From Aliishimia sp045106335 (GTDB taxonomy: Bacteria > Pseudomonadota > Alphaproteobacteria > Rhodobacterales > Rhodobacteraceae), in the NCBI GenBank assembly GCA_045106335.1, contig JBGCEM010000183.1:1-21594 (forward strand): DNA of 21,594 nt. Reading direction: 5' to 3'. Position 1 is the stretch's first letter; each line of letters opens with the position of its first letter. The notes under the pieces are model-generated. The model was given only the letters and a program-made list of their open reading frames with translations, searched no databases and was not told where the DNA came from. Positions 1-8,011 of the stretch are shown in pieces. The position numbers and the translations under genes were made by a program.

Positions 1-1639
1 AGCCCGTGAAAGACAGGCAGAAGTCGATGATCGAAACGGCAAGGAACATCAGATACAGCGTGGCAATCAAAACGCCTGCTTCTGACAGCGCATTGATGAT
101 TTTACCGGGCCGCGCCCGAATTTCGGGATCAAGGAACAGCAGCGCAATCAGCAACATGACAGCCCACCAACCCGCAGCACCCGCGGAGCCGGACGCGTTC
201 TGGACAGCCTGCAAGAACCAGCTGAGGTTTTGCACCGAGCAACCGCCATCGGTGAACACACGGTCTGCCCCCAGAAGGCCCCCGAACAGTCCGCAGCCAA
301 CGGCGTCTTTGGGAATCAACAGCAGGGCCAAGATGACAAAGATTGGACCGAACACCATGATAAGGTTGAGGTAATCCTGCCGTTCAAGGATCATGTCTTC
401 TGTCATTTCACCAATCGCGGTGATGTTTTGTTTGCGCGACTGGAAAACCGCCGACAGGAACAGACAAAAGAAATAGGCCGCCGCCGGGATGATCGCGGCG
501 ATGATCACGCTGGAATAGGGCACCGATGTAAGCGACGCGAGAACGAATGCTGCCACGCCCATGACGGGTGGCATGATGGATCCGCCTGATGAGGCCGCGG
601 CCTCAACCCCGCCTGCAAAAACTTTGGAAAAGCCGCGTTTGACCATCATAGGGATCGTAAGCACGCCCGTTGAAAGGACGTTCACAATCGGCCCGCCAGA
701 GATTGTACCAAAGATTGCGGAGGATACGATGGCCGCATGGGCCGGACCACCACGCAATTTGCGTGTCCAGCGGAACGCCAATTTGATCAAGGAACGTCCG
801 CCTGCGGAGCTTCCGAAGAGCGATCCCAGGACGAGATAAGGGAAGATCGTGTTCAGCACGATATCCATGAAGCGGCCCAAAAGACCCGATGAATTGTTGA
901 CCAAGATGTCATGCACCCGTGGCCGCCCGTCCGACAACATGCGCGGTTCGCCCGCCAGCTTGGTCACCAAGTATTTGTTGATGTCGTCCGCGCCGTAGAA
1001 ATACCAGACCAGTACGGTTAGGATTGTGTAGGCCGCGAATAGAATAGCGACGATGACCAGCGGCAAGCCCCACACCTTGATATTGTAGGTCAGGAACACC
1101 ATCACCGCGACGCCAACAATAAGCACAAGCCAACCGCCCGTCGTACTGATGCATTGCGGGTCGTCGACCGATGAGGGGGGCGGCAACCCAAGGCTTTCGT
1201 TGAACTCAACAGCTGCAGCAAGGCTCTTCGCGATAAGGCGCGCGCGGTCCCCGTTCAACTGATCTATCAGACAGACGGATTCAATTTCGATCAAGTAGGT
1301 GATGGAGATTGTCGCAGCCATCACTACAAGAGCTAAGTCAAGCGCAAGGCCAAAGCCACGACGCGCCGACGACCGATCTTTCCAGTCGCGCCACAGCGAA
1401 TGTTTCAGCACGACGACTCCCATCATCAGGGCAAAGAAAAATGGGTAGAACCATTCAGTCGGGAATTTGCGGAAACGGGTGCCATTTTCGCCCAAGATTG
1501 AAGCAGAAAAGTCGTCGTATCCAGGGATGCCCGGGGTGGAATTGATCAGTCCAATGACTACCAAAGCCAAGGACAATACAAACAACAAACCCTGCGAAAA
1601 ATCGCGGGTGTTTTGCTGTTCAGGCACATCGTCGGGCAT
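1..1639 (-). CDS. TRAP transporter fused permease (DctQM-type, TAXI partner), partial
   Basis: The minus-strand frame is open from the ATG at 1639 (starting MPDDVPEQQN) to the left edge with no stop, so about 546 residues are visible and the C-terminus lies outside. It contains many hydrophobic segments, starting with one at about residues 14-32 and another near 60-75. The later glycine/serine-rich membrane stretches (such as GTISGGPIVNVLSTG and ASSGGSIMPPVMGVAA) are characteristic of the large subunit of TRAP transporters. Fused DctQ-DctM proteins of this type normally exceed 600 residues and pair with TAXI binding proteins, which matches the gene immediately upstream. It would form the inner-membrane, sodium-driven importer. 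The start is separated from the binding-protein gene by a hairpin. The substrate cannot be read from sequence. Confidence 0.88.
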   Translation of the reverse strand, partial: MPDDVPEQQNTRDFSQGLLFVLSLALVVIGLINSTPGIPGYDDFSASILGENGTRFRKFPTEWFYPFFFALMMGVVVLKHSLWRDWKDRSSARRGFGLALDLALVVMAATISITYLIEIESVCLIDQLNGDRARLIAKSLAAAVEFNESLGLPPPSSVDDPQCISTTGGWLVLIVGVAVMVFLTYNIKVWGLPLVIVAILFAAYTILTVLVWYFYGADDINKYLVTKLAGEPRMLSDGRPRVHDILVNNSSGLLGRFMDIVLNTIFPYLVLGSLFGSSAGGRSLIKLAFRWTRKLRGGPAHAAIVSSAIFGTISGGPIVNVLSTGVLTIPMMVKRGFSKVFAGGVEAAASSGGSIMPPVMGVAAFVLASLTSVPYSSVIIAAIIPAAAYFFCLFLSAVFQSRKQNITAIGEMTEDMILERQDYLNLIMVFGPIFVILALLLIPKDAVGCGLFGGLLGADRVFTDGGCSVQNLSWFLQAVQNASGSAGAAGWWAVMLLIALLFLDPEIRARPGKIINALSEAGVLIATLYLMFLAVSIIDFCLSFTG

Positions 1640-1650
1640 AGTTTGAAACC

Positions 1651-1687
1651 TTTAAAAATCGGGCCGCGTGCGATCGCATGCGGCCCG
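1651..1687 (-). terminator. Intra-operon hairpin between TAXI binding protein and permease
   Basis: Arms 1660-1671 and 1676-1687 form a 12-bp, very GC-rich stem with one mismatch around the four-base loop GATC. Read on the minus strand it is followed by ATTTTTAAA. It lies between the stop of the binding-protein gene and the start of the fused permease. This is the pattern of a partial terminator or 3' stabilising hairpin that would give more binding protein than membrane protein. Structure is seen; the function is inferred. Confidence 0.6.
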
Positions 1688-1704
1688 TTTCAGGACTGGA
1701 TAGA

Positions 1705-2748
1705 TTACTGAGCGCACTCGGGAATTGTGTATCCAGCTTCTTCCCAAGCAGCCACCGCACCTGGGTGGTACTTCAACGGATTGTTGCCGCACATATCGGT
1801 TAGCGCCAGATCTGTTTCACCGTGCCATGTCACTGGCATAAACGCAGCCTTTGCATGATAGATGGGTTCGATGTTTTCAATGAACGCGGCGGTCAGTGCC
1901 TTGGCCGTATCGAAATCCATGTTGACGTTCACAATGTCACCGCCCACGGTGGCAGGGCCGCGAAAGGTATCGTCGTCTGAGACAATAGTGACACCATCAC
2001 CATACCCCATATCTGCCACCGGAATCGTGAAAGCCACTGTCCCGGGCAGTTTTGCGACGTTCGCAAACGCTTCGCTTTCAAAAACGTCCTTGGGTGTGGA
2101 AAAGACCGTCATGTCACCAGACGCAAGCGCGGCGGTAATGCGTGGATCAGGAAAGGCTTGCGGCAAGACAAATGCGTCAGCAGATCCGTCTTGAATGGTT
2201 TTAACCGCTTGGCCCCAGTTGACCTGCACACCAGTGTAGCCTTGGCCTTCATCCAAACCTGCAACTGTCTTTACCAAAAGTCGAGCATTGGTCAGCGCGG
2301 CACCGCGTGGCGGACCGTTATAGATTGTTTTGCCTTCCAAGCCATCCCAGCCAGAAATACCGGAGCTGTCATAGGCAAACATACCCTGAACCGAAATACG
2401 GTAAGTGTAGAGAACGGCGAGATTATCTGTCAGCGCTGCGCCCGATTCAGCGCCCAGACCCGCATACGGGCCAACGCCGCGCGACATCAGGAACGGCAAA
2501 ATGAACGGGGCTGCTGCGATGTCGGTTTTACCTTCGGCGACGTTTTGGACTGAATTGGTCAATGTCTGCCCGGCAGTCACCTGAATATCACCAATCCCGG
2601 CCTGTGCTGCGGCCTCTGACAGCGATATGATTGAGATACCCGGTGTGGTGTTCGGCGCGGCTGTCTCGGCCGACAAGATGGTCTGTGCAAAGGCGCTGGA
2701 CCCGACACAGGTTGCTGCGGCAAGAACCGTGAATAGCTTTCGTGACAT
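1705..2748 (-). CDS. TAXI family TRAP transporter solute-binding protein
   Basis: This encodes a 347-residue periplasmic binding protein. A Sec signal peptide (MSRKLFTVLAAATCVGSSAF, then AQT) is followed by the TAXI/NMT1-like fold. The phrases VTAGQTLTNSVQNVAEGKTDIAAAPF and GLEGKTIYNGPPRGAALTNARLL have the form seen in TAXI proteins. The ATG at 2748 is chosen because GGAGG lies just upstream at 2756-2760; the in-frame TTG one codon earlier is unlikely. It would capture the substrate and deliver it to the fused permease downstream in the same operon. Its promoter region is shared with the divergent GST gene and contains the 2823-2840 palindrome. TAXI substrates known from other systems are varied (glutamate/2-oxoglutarate-like and others), so no ligand is assigned. 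Confidence 0.9.
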   Translation of the reverse strand: MSRKLFTVLAAATCVGSSAFAQTILSAETAAPNTTPGISIISLSEAAAQAGIGDIQVTAGQTLTNSVQNVAEGKTDIAAAPFILPFLMSRGVGPYAGLGAESGAALTDNLAVLYTYRISVQGMFAYDSSGISGWDGLEGKTIYNGPPRGAALTNARLLVKTVAGLDEGQGYTGVQVNWGQAVKTIQDGSADAFVLPQAFPDPRITAALASGDMTVFSTPKDVFESEAFANVAKLPGTVAFTIPVADMGYGDGVTIVSDDDTFRGPATVGGDIVNVNMDFDTAKALTAAFIENIEPIYHAKAAFMPVTWHGETDLALTDMCGNNPLKYHPGAVAAWEEAGYTIPECAQ

Positions 2749-2777
2749 CAAATATCCTCCCAGATGATGTGGTGTCT

Positions 2778-2806
2778 TTGACCGTGACAGTGCCCATTTT
2801 TAATGC
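2778..2806 (+). promoter_or_regulatory. Candidate sigma-70-like promoter for the GST-sulfatase operon
   Basis: TTGACC at 2778-2783 and TAATGC at 2801-2806 are separated by 17 bases, facing the GST gene whose ATG is at 2880. The expected transcription start, near 2813, lies about ten bases before the palindrome at 2823-2840, so a repressor bound there would block elongation or promoter escape. Prediction from sequence only. Confidence 0.4.
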
Positions 2807-2825
2807 TTTTATTGCCTCAGGTCAA
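2797..2825 (-). promoter_or_regulatory. Candidate promoter for the TAXI TRAP operon
   Basis: Read on the minus strand, TTGACC (2825-2820) and TAAAAA (2802-2797) are spaced by 17 bases and sit about 50 bases upstream of the ATG at 2748. The -35 box overlaps the edge of the 2823-2840 palindrome, so one bound regulator could control both divergent promoters. Prediction only. Confidence 0.4.
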
Positions 2826-2840
2826 AAAATCGATTTTTTG
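2823..2840. promoter_or_regulatory. Perfect 18-bp palindrome, candidate operator (copy 1)
   Basis: CAAAAAATCGATTTTTTG is a perfect inverted repeat centred at 2831/2832 in the divergent TAXI/GST intergenic region. The same 14-mer AAAATCGATTTTTT recurs at 12271-12284 in the other divergent intergenic region of the cluster. A dimeric regulator such as the GntR/FCD protein encoded at 5207-5821 is the obvious candidate ligand. The identity is seen; the binding is inferred. Confidence 0.6.
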
Positions 2841-2879
2841 GTCGTGAAGATATTAATAACTAGATTAGGATTCTAATCA

Positions 2880-3557
2880 ATGCCCGACCTGAAGCTATTT
2901 GTTGCACCCAATACCTGTGCGAGAGTTGCGACCATCGCGCTCGAAGAAATTGGCGTTCCATTCGAGACATCATTGATCAGAACGGCCGCCAATCAGCAAA
3001 ATTTACCAGAGTTCCTGAAGCTGAACCCGAAGGGTAAGGTGCCGATATTGTTGATCGACGGTGTACCGTTGACCGAAAATGTGGCGATCCTGACGTGGCT
3101 CGCGTCCGAGTACCCCAATGCAAGTCTGATGCCCGCGACAACTGATACGTTGGGCAAGCTAAAACAAACCGCCGATCTGGCGTTTTTTGCGGGCACAGTG
3201 CATCCGGTCGTCACGCGCATTGCCATGCCACAAAAGATGATCGCGGATGCGGCCCAATCCTACGAGATTGTGCGCCCTGCGGGTGCGAAAGACATGAACA
3301 AAATCATGGGCATGATCGATGCGCGTCTTGCGGATGGCCCGTGGTGGTATGGGGCCGATTGGTCCATTGTTGATGCATATCTGTACTGGGTCTGGGCGCG
3401 GATAACGGGTGTTGGCTATGACGGGTCCAAATTCCCCAATATTGAACACCATTTCGCAATGAACAATGATCGCCCGGCCGTACAGCGTGCCATGGCGCGC
3501 GAGGATGCAAATATCGAAATCCTGAAATCCGAAAACCTCTACATGTCGCCGCGTTAG
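2880..3557 (+). CDS. Glutathione S-transferase family protein
   Basis: The product is a 225-residue cytoplasmic protein with a thioredoxin-fold N-terminal half and an all-helical C-terminal half. Cys13 in APNTCARVATIAL sits where the catalytic Cys/Ser lies in beta-, omega- and zeta-like GSTs. Pro55 in GKVPILL is the conserved cis-proline, and ENVAILTWLA (residues 66-75) is the glutathione-binding loop, with Asn67 replacing the usual Ser. It is 20 bases ahead of the sulfatase gene, probably in one operon, and divergent from the TAXI operon. In aromatic catabolism such proteins act as glutathione-dependent isomerases, ether-cleaving or dehalogenating enzymes. The exact reaction here is unknown. 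Confidence 0.85.
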   Translation: MPDLKLFVAPNTCARVATIALEEIGVPFETSLIRTAANQQNLPEFLKLNPKGKVPILLIDGVPLTENVAILTWLASEYPNASLMPATTDTLGKLKQTADLAFFAGTVHPVVTRIAMPQKMIADAAQSYEIVRPAGAKDMNKIMGMIDARLADGPWWYGADWSIVDAYLYWVWARITGVGYDGSKFPNIEHHFAMNNDRPAVQRAMAREDANIEILKSENLYMSPR

Positions 3558-3577
3558 GTAACCAGAAAGGCTGAACA

Positions 3578-5188
3578 ATGAACGTCCTTTGGATCATGGC
3601 TGACCAACTGCGCTGGGATTACCTCAGCTGTTATGGTGCCAAACACATCGAAACTCCGAACATTGACCGATTGGCGTCAAAAGGTGTGCGGTTTGATCGG
3701 GCCTATGTGCAATCGCCCATCTGCGGCCCCAGCCGAATGAGCTTTTACACAGGCCGCTATGTGCGCAGCCACGGCGCCACATGGAATGGGTTTCCATTGC
3801 GTGTTGGCGAGCCGACGTTGGGCGACCATCTGCGCGAAGTCGGGGTGACAAGCACCCTTGTGGGAAAAACCCACATGCGCCCCGACGAGGACGGGATGAA
3901 ACGCCTTGGTATTGACCCCGAAAGCACCATCGGTGCGCTGGTCAGCCAGTGCGGGTTTGAAGAATACGTCCGCGACGACGGCACCAACGCTGCCATTGAT
4001 AAGAACCGTCATGCCGAAGACTATGAACGTTATCTGCGCGAACATGGTATGGACGGCGAAACGCCGTGGGAAGAATGGGCCAATACGTCCATTGGGCCGG
4101 ATGGGGAAAAGAAATCAGGTTGGTTCTTGGAAAACGCCTCGCTGCCCGCGCGGGTGCCAAAGGAACATTCGGAAACCGCATGGCTGACCACGCGTGGCAT
4201 CGAGTTTATGGAAAGTCAGGGCGATGAGCCGTGGCTGTGCCACCTCAGCTATATCAAACCCCATTGGCCTTATATGGCGCCTGCGCCCTATAATGACATG
4301 TATTCAAAAGACGATTTGCCAGCCGTCAATCGCCGTGACGGCGAACACACGCATCCGTTGATGCAGGCATGGGAAAAGACCCGCATTTGCGAAAGCTTTT
4401 CACGTGAAGATGTGCGCGAGTTGGTCGCCCCCGTTTACATGGGGCTGATCAAAGAACTTGATGACAACATGGGGCGGCTGTTCAAATACCTTGAAACATC
4501 CGGCCGTATGAAGGACACGATGGTCGTGTTCTGTTCGGATCATGGTGACAACATGGGTGATCACTGGCTTGGCGAGAAGGACCTGTTCTTTGATTGCTCC
4601 GCGCGCATTCCACTGATTGTTTATGATCCCCGCGAGCAAGCCGATGCCACACGCGGCACGTCCACCGACAAACTGATCGAGGGCATCGATCTGGCTCCAA
4701 CGTTCCACGAAATCTTGGGCGGTGAGGCAAAACCGCACGTGATGGAGGGGAAATCCCTGCATCCGCTGTTGCACGGACAGGACGTGAAATGGCGCGACTA
4801 CTGCGTGTCAGAATATGATTATTCCACACGCGATGCCCGCCAAGAGGTTGACGTCGATCAAAGCGATGCGCGCCTTGTGATGGTGTTTGATGGCCGCTGG
4901 AAATATGTACATGTCGAATTGATGCGTCCGATGCTGTTTGATCTGGAAACCGACCCGGATGAATTGCATGACCTTGGCGAGAGCGCCGAGCATCAAGACC
5001 AGATTGAACGCTTACGAGACTTGCATTTCGAGTGGGCGCGTCAGCACCATTCCCGCATCACGCGCAGCCCGCAAATCATCGAGAAAATGGCTGCAGGCAA
5101 GGAACCTCTGGGCATCTACATCGCCTATTGGGACCGTGCGGATGCCGAGGCCAATGGCCTGATCACACCGCCGCATCTCGATAAATAA
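3578..5188 (+). CDS. Sulfatase family hydrolase (formylglycine-dependent)
   Basis: This 536-residue protein carries the type-I sulfatase signature CGPSRMSFYTGR with Cys49 as the residue converted to formylglycine. Metal-site residues are visible as Asp9-Gln10 (MADQ) and Asp321-His322 (SDHGDN). Further active-site candidates are Lys97/His99 (GKTHM), His229 (KPHW) and Lys334 (GEKD). The Asp-Gln pair is shared with phosphonate monoester hydrolases and choline sulfatases. As I recall, the Lys/His pair is the arylsulfatase form, where phosphonate hydrolases have Tyr/Thr, so a sulfate ester is somewhat favoured. No signal peptide is apparent, so it probably acts in the cytoplasm on an imported ester. 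The nearby ring-cleavage dioxygenase suggests an aryl sulfate, but that is inference. A maturation enzyme is needed and none is in the window. Confidence 0.88.
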   Translation: MNVLWIMADQLRWDYLSCYGAKHIETPNIDRLASKGVRFDRAYVQSPICGPSRMSFYTGRYVRSHGATWNGFPLRVGEPTLGDHLREVGVTSTLVGKTHMRPDEDGMKRLGIDPESTIGALVSQCGFEEYVRDDGTNAAIDKNRHAEDYERYLREHGMDGETPWEEWANTSIGPDGEKKSGWFLENASLPARVPKEHSETAWLTTRGIEFMESQGDEPWLCHLSYIKPHWPYMAPAPYNDMYSKDDLPAVNRRDGEHTHPLMQAWEKTRICESFSREDVRELVAPVYMGLIKELDDNMGRLFKYLETSGRMKDTMVVFCSDHGDNMGDHWLGEKDLFFDCSARIPLIVYDPREQADATRGTSTDKLIEGIDLAPTFHEILGGEAKPHVMEGKSLHPLLHGQDVKWRDYCVSEYDYSTRDARQEVDVDQSDARLVMVFDGRWKYVHVELMRPMLFDLETDPDELHDLGESAEHQDQIERLRDLHFEWARQHHSRITRSPQIIEKMAAGKEPLGIYIAYWDRADAEANGLITPPHLDK

Positions 5189-5198
5189 TAAGAAGAAG

Positions 5199-5244
5199 GA
5201 CCGGCATTACTCGATGTAGGCTTTGAGAAAGTCGCCGGTCTTTT
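5199..5244 (+). terminator. Candidate terminator after the sulfatase gene
   Basis: GACCGGC at 5199-5205 pairs with GCCGGTC at 5234-5240 and is followed by TTTT on the plus strand. The loop is long (28 bases) and the downstream arm lies within the 3' end of the convergent regulator gene, so this is a modest-strength call. On the minus strand the upstream A-rich stretch would give a pyrimidine-rich tail for the convergent operon. Confidence 0.35.
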
Positions 5245-5821
5245 CATAATGCAACAGCAGTTGTGCCACCGCTTTTTCGGTGTCTTCTGCAATAACGGCG
5301 CCGAGGATCACCTGATGTTCGTCGTCGACCTTTCGGCCTTTATAATCCTTGGACTGACCGGCAATGTAGCGGTAACGAATGTTGAGATCATATAACTGAT
5401 CGCAAATCCGCAGCATGACCGGTGAATTGCAATTGCCGATCAGGGCCATGTGGAAATTCTTGTGCTCCACCTCGAATGCTTCGGTTCCGGCGGTCTTGGC
5501 GCGGGTCATCCGGTGATGAACCACCACCAATCCTTCGATCCACTCAGGGGTTGCTCGCGCCATGCTTTGACGCAAAGCCTTCCCCTCAAGCGTGCTACGC
5601 AGGTCTAGAATTTCGTTGAAATTATCGCGACCCGCATCGGCTGCGCGAAATCCGCGCTGTTCGTGTCGGACCACCAACTGATCCGACACCAAAAGGCTCA
5701 GCGCTTCTCGAATAGGCGAAGCGCCCACATCCAAAACCTCACGAAGCCCGTCGATCTTGAGCTTTTCGCCAGGCACCAACCGACCCGTCAACAGCATTTC
5801 CCGCAGTTGCCGATAAGCCAA
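5207..5821 (-). CDS. GntR family transcriptional regulator, FCD (FadR-like) subfamily
   Basis: The 204-residue reading has an N-terminal winged helix (LREMLLTGRLVPGEKL, then ASPIREALSLLV as the recognition region). The C-terminal all-helical FCD ligand domain shows candidate metal or ligand residues in VEHKNFHMALIG and DDEHQVIL. It is the last gene of the long minus-strand operon, right after the condensing enzyme, and the only regulator in the window. It is therefore the natural candidate to bind the AAAATCGATTTTTT palindromes. The listed start is a TTG at 5821 with no ribosome site. The frame stays open upstream to an ATT at 5866 that is preceded by GAGGA at seven bases, so the true protein may begin there with 15 extra residues. 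The effector is probably the aromatic substrate or an intermediate (inference). Confidence 0.88.
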   Translation of the reverse strand: MAYRQLREMLLTGRLVPGEKLKIDGLREVLDVGASPIREALSLLVSDQLVVRHEQRGFRAADAGRDNFNEILDLRSTLEGKALRQSMARATPEWIEGLVVVHHRMTRAKTAGTEAFEVEHKNFHMALIGNCNSPVMLRICDQLYDLNIRYRYIAGQSKDYKGRKVDDEHQVILGAVIAEDTEKAVAQLLLHYEKTGDFLKAYIE

Positions 5822-5881
5822 CTTGGTTGCTGATTCAGACTGGGTCGGTAGGGACTGGAACGGAATTGGACTATCCTCGGT

Positions 5882-7093
5882 TTAGGCTGACTTTACGGAC
5901 GCGACGATGTTTGCGAACTCCTCATTGGACAAAACATCGCGTTTTGCAATGCCGGCCTTTTTGACCTCAGCCAAAATCGCGCCGATCTTGTCGTCCTCAA
6001 GCTCTCCCATGCCAAGTTCGCCCATCTTGTAGATGATCGAGGCTTTGCCGGATTTCTTGCCCAAAACGACTTCGCCTTGCTTGCCCGTCAACGCAGGGTG
6101 CGTGGCGAACATAACCAGCGGGTCGTTCATCACGTAGTTAATGCCGATGCCGGACTCGCGGATGAAATTGCCGTGGCCGAGCACGGGTTTGTTGCGGGCA
6201 ATCGGGATGTTGGATTTGGCGGCGATCATTTCGGCAAGCGCAGGGATTTTGTCGAGCTTGTATTGCGTGTCGTAGCCATACAAGAGGTGCAAACCCATCA
6301 TCAGTTCTTCAAGCGCTGCGTTGCCCGTGCGTTCGCCCAGACCGTTGGCACAGGAATGCACGCAGACCGCACCTGCTGTGACGGCGGCCAGTTCGGTCGC
6401 TACACCCATGCCGAAATCGTTGTGCGTGTGGATTTCGATGGGTAGGCCGGTCATCTCGTTGACCCAGCGCACCATGTGTTTGATCGCCTCGGGTGTGGCG
6501 CACCCCATCGTGTCGACGATGCCGATGGAATCGGGCGCTGTGTTGTCCATTATGTAGTTGCACAGGTTCGTCAGATCATCCTTGCGCGCGCGGGTCGTGT
6601 CATAGGGAAAGAACAGCGCGTGCAGGCCGTTGTCCTTGGCGTATTTGATGATCGGGGCGGTCTTTTCCGCCACATCTCGCCATGTCCAGCCGAACTGCGT
6701 GACGAGTTTCGGGTAGCCAATCGGCACTTCGATCACGACGCCATCCGCGCCGCATTCAAGGGCGAGATCGATGTCGGTTTTCATTGCGCGGGCAAAAGTG
6801 AAAATCTTGGACTTCAGGCCTAGCTTAGAAATCTCTTTGATCGCCGTGACGTCGTCGGGTGATACCGCGGGCATGCCAGCCTCGATGCGGTCCACACCGA
6901 GTTCATCCAGCTTGGTTGCGATTTCGATTTTGTCATCCACCGAGAACACAACGCCGGGCGTTTGTTCACCGTCACGCAGTGTCGCGTCGTGGATTTCGAC
7001 CTTTTCGGGCAGGTTCAAACCGTCCCGCACGTCGGATTCAAAGTTGTAGGGGCTGACCCACCATTTGCCGTCTTCGAGATGTGTTTCGCGCAT
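5882..7093 (-). CDS. Homocitrate/isopropylmalate synthase-like DRE-TIM enzyme
   Basis: This 403-residue protein belongs to the Claisen-condensing branch of DRE-TIM metallolyases. The key motif LRDGEQTPGV has Arg40 and metal ligand Asp41. HTHND supplies His222 and His224, and GLGERTGN ends in Asn258. GKKSGKAS near residue 347 matches the post-barrel region of synthases. The length is close to NifV-type homocitrate synthases, and the leucine-feedback domain of LeuA is absent. RDGEQ argues against an HMG-CoA lyase. Such enzymes condense acetyl-CoA (or propionyl-CoA) with a 2-oxo acid. Here the gene sits between an intradiol dioxygenase and a GntR regulator with ordinary operon spacing, not among leucine or lysine genes. 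Its acceptor is therefore likely a catabolic 2-oxo acid, which I cannot name. AAGGA precedes the ATG by eight bases. Confidence 0.85.
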   Translation of the reverse strand: MRETHLEDGKWWVSPYNFESDVRDGLNLPEKVEIHDATLRDGEQTPGVVFSVDDKIEIATKLDELGVDRIEAGMPAVSPDDVTAIKEISKLGLKSKIFTFARAMKTDIDLALECGADGVVIEVPIGYPKLVTQFGWTWRDVAEKTAPIIKYAKDNGLHALFFPYDTTRARKDDLTNLCNYIMDNTAPDSIGIVDTMGCATPEAIKHMVRWVNEMTGLPIEIHTHNDFGMGVATELAAVTAGAVCVHSCANGLGERTGNAALEELMMGLHLLYGYDTQYKLDKIPALAEMIAAKSNIPIARNKPVLGHGNFIRESGIGINYVMNDPLVMFATHPALTGKQGEVVLGKKSGKASIIYKMGELGMGELEDDKIGAILAEVKKAGIAKRDVLSNEEFANIVASVKSA

Positions 7094-7120
7094 CTTATGT
7101 TCCTTTTCTAAGGGCAGGAT

Positions 7121-7996
7121 TTATGTGTTTTCTGGGACAAGGACGAAATCGAAATCGACCTTGTAATAAGGGAGGGTCGCGTTGCACCCGATTTCTAGGT
7201 CATCGGGCAGCGCGTCAAGATCAGAGCATTCGACATAGGTCATGATCAGGTCCTCGCGCACGCCAAAAACGGCGTCGCGATCAAGGTAGGGATCACCGTC
7301 GGCAAAGACTTCTGTGACGAGCGATTTCAGACCGTCGGCCTGCACGATGAAATGTAGGTGCGACGGGCGCCACGGGGTGCGGCCGGTGGCACGGAACAGC
7401 TCGCCCACGGGGCCATCGTCGGGCACCATATAGGGGGCGGGTTTGACGGTGGTCATGGCGTAGCGGCCATCGGCCCCCGTCGTCATGGAACAGCACAGGT
7501 TGAAGTCACCTTGATCCCCGTCTTGCGAATAATAGAGCCCGTTTTCTGCTGTCTGCCATAGCTCGATCACAGCGCCCTCAACGGGGTTGCCGTCTAAGTC
7601 TTTGACATGCCCTTCGATGACAACAGTTGCACCGTCATTGTCTTTCTTCAGGTCCCCCCCCACAGGCAACATCGGCGCGCCAACTGAGTGGAACGGGCCG
7701 AGCACGGATGACGATGTGCCATTATGCTGTGACCCGATCATGTCCACCAAAGACGACAGGCCCGTCACGTCAGAGATCAGCACAAATTCATTGCGCTCAT
7801 CATCAGTAATCTTGCCCGCATCGGTCGCGAACTTCAGCGCGCGGGACCATTCAGCGTGGGTCAGCTGGGTTTCTTTGGCAAAGGCATGCAGATGTTCGAC
7901 CATTTTGGAAAGTACAAACAGCGTGCGAGGATCAGTGTCATCGGCACAGTAATCCACAAAGGCCTGAGTGATGGTGTCGATTGATACGTTCTTCAT
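7121..7996 (-). CDS. Intradiol ring-cleavage dioxygenase, hydroxyquinol 1,2-dioxygenase-like
   Basis: The 291-residue protein is a non-heme Fe(III) intradiol dioxygenase. Its N-terminal helical dimerisation region (about residues 10-100) includes LVDMIGSQHNGTSSSVLGPF. The catalytic beta domain has WQTAENGLYYSQ (ligand Tyr155 or 156), APYMVPDDGPVG (Tyr189) and RPSHLHF (His213, His215). The stretch GELFRATGRTPWRPSHLHF resembles hydroxyquinol dioxygenases more than catechol or protocatechuate enzymes. The expected reaction is ortho cleavage of a 1,2,4-trihydroxybenzene to maleylacetate, in the cytoplasm. It follows the DctM gene by 15 bases and has GGAG ahead of its ATG. A catechol or substituted hydroxyquinol substrate remains possible. 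No maleylacetate reductase is in the window, which is unusual because the two genes are often adjacent. Confidence 0.88.
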   Translation of the reverse strand: MKNVSIDTITQAFVDYCADDTDPRTLFVLSKMVEHLHAFAKETQLTHAEWSRALKFATDAGKITDDERNEFVLISDVTGLSSLVDMIGSQHNGTSSSVLGPFHSVGAPMLPVGGDLKKDNDGATVVIEGHVKDLDGNPVEGAVIELWQTAENGLYYSQDGDQGDFNLCCSMTTGADGRYAMTTVKPAPYMVPDDGPVGELFRATGRTPWRPSHLHFIVQADGLKSLVTEVFADGDPYLDRDAVFGVREDLIMTYVECSDLDALPDDLEIGCNATLPYYKVDFDFVLVPENT

Positions 7997-8011
7997 TGGG
8001 ACTCCAACAGT

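Noticed and set aside
230..589. Plus-strand open frames across the first 1.6 kb
   Set aside because: They are antisense to the fused TRAP permease, whose frame is continuous and has clear membrane-protein motifs.
6077..6445. Open frame of 122 codons on the plus strand
   Set aside because: It lies wholly antisense to the well-supported condensing-enzyme gene and its translation has no family character; it is a by-product of GC-rich codon usage.
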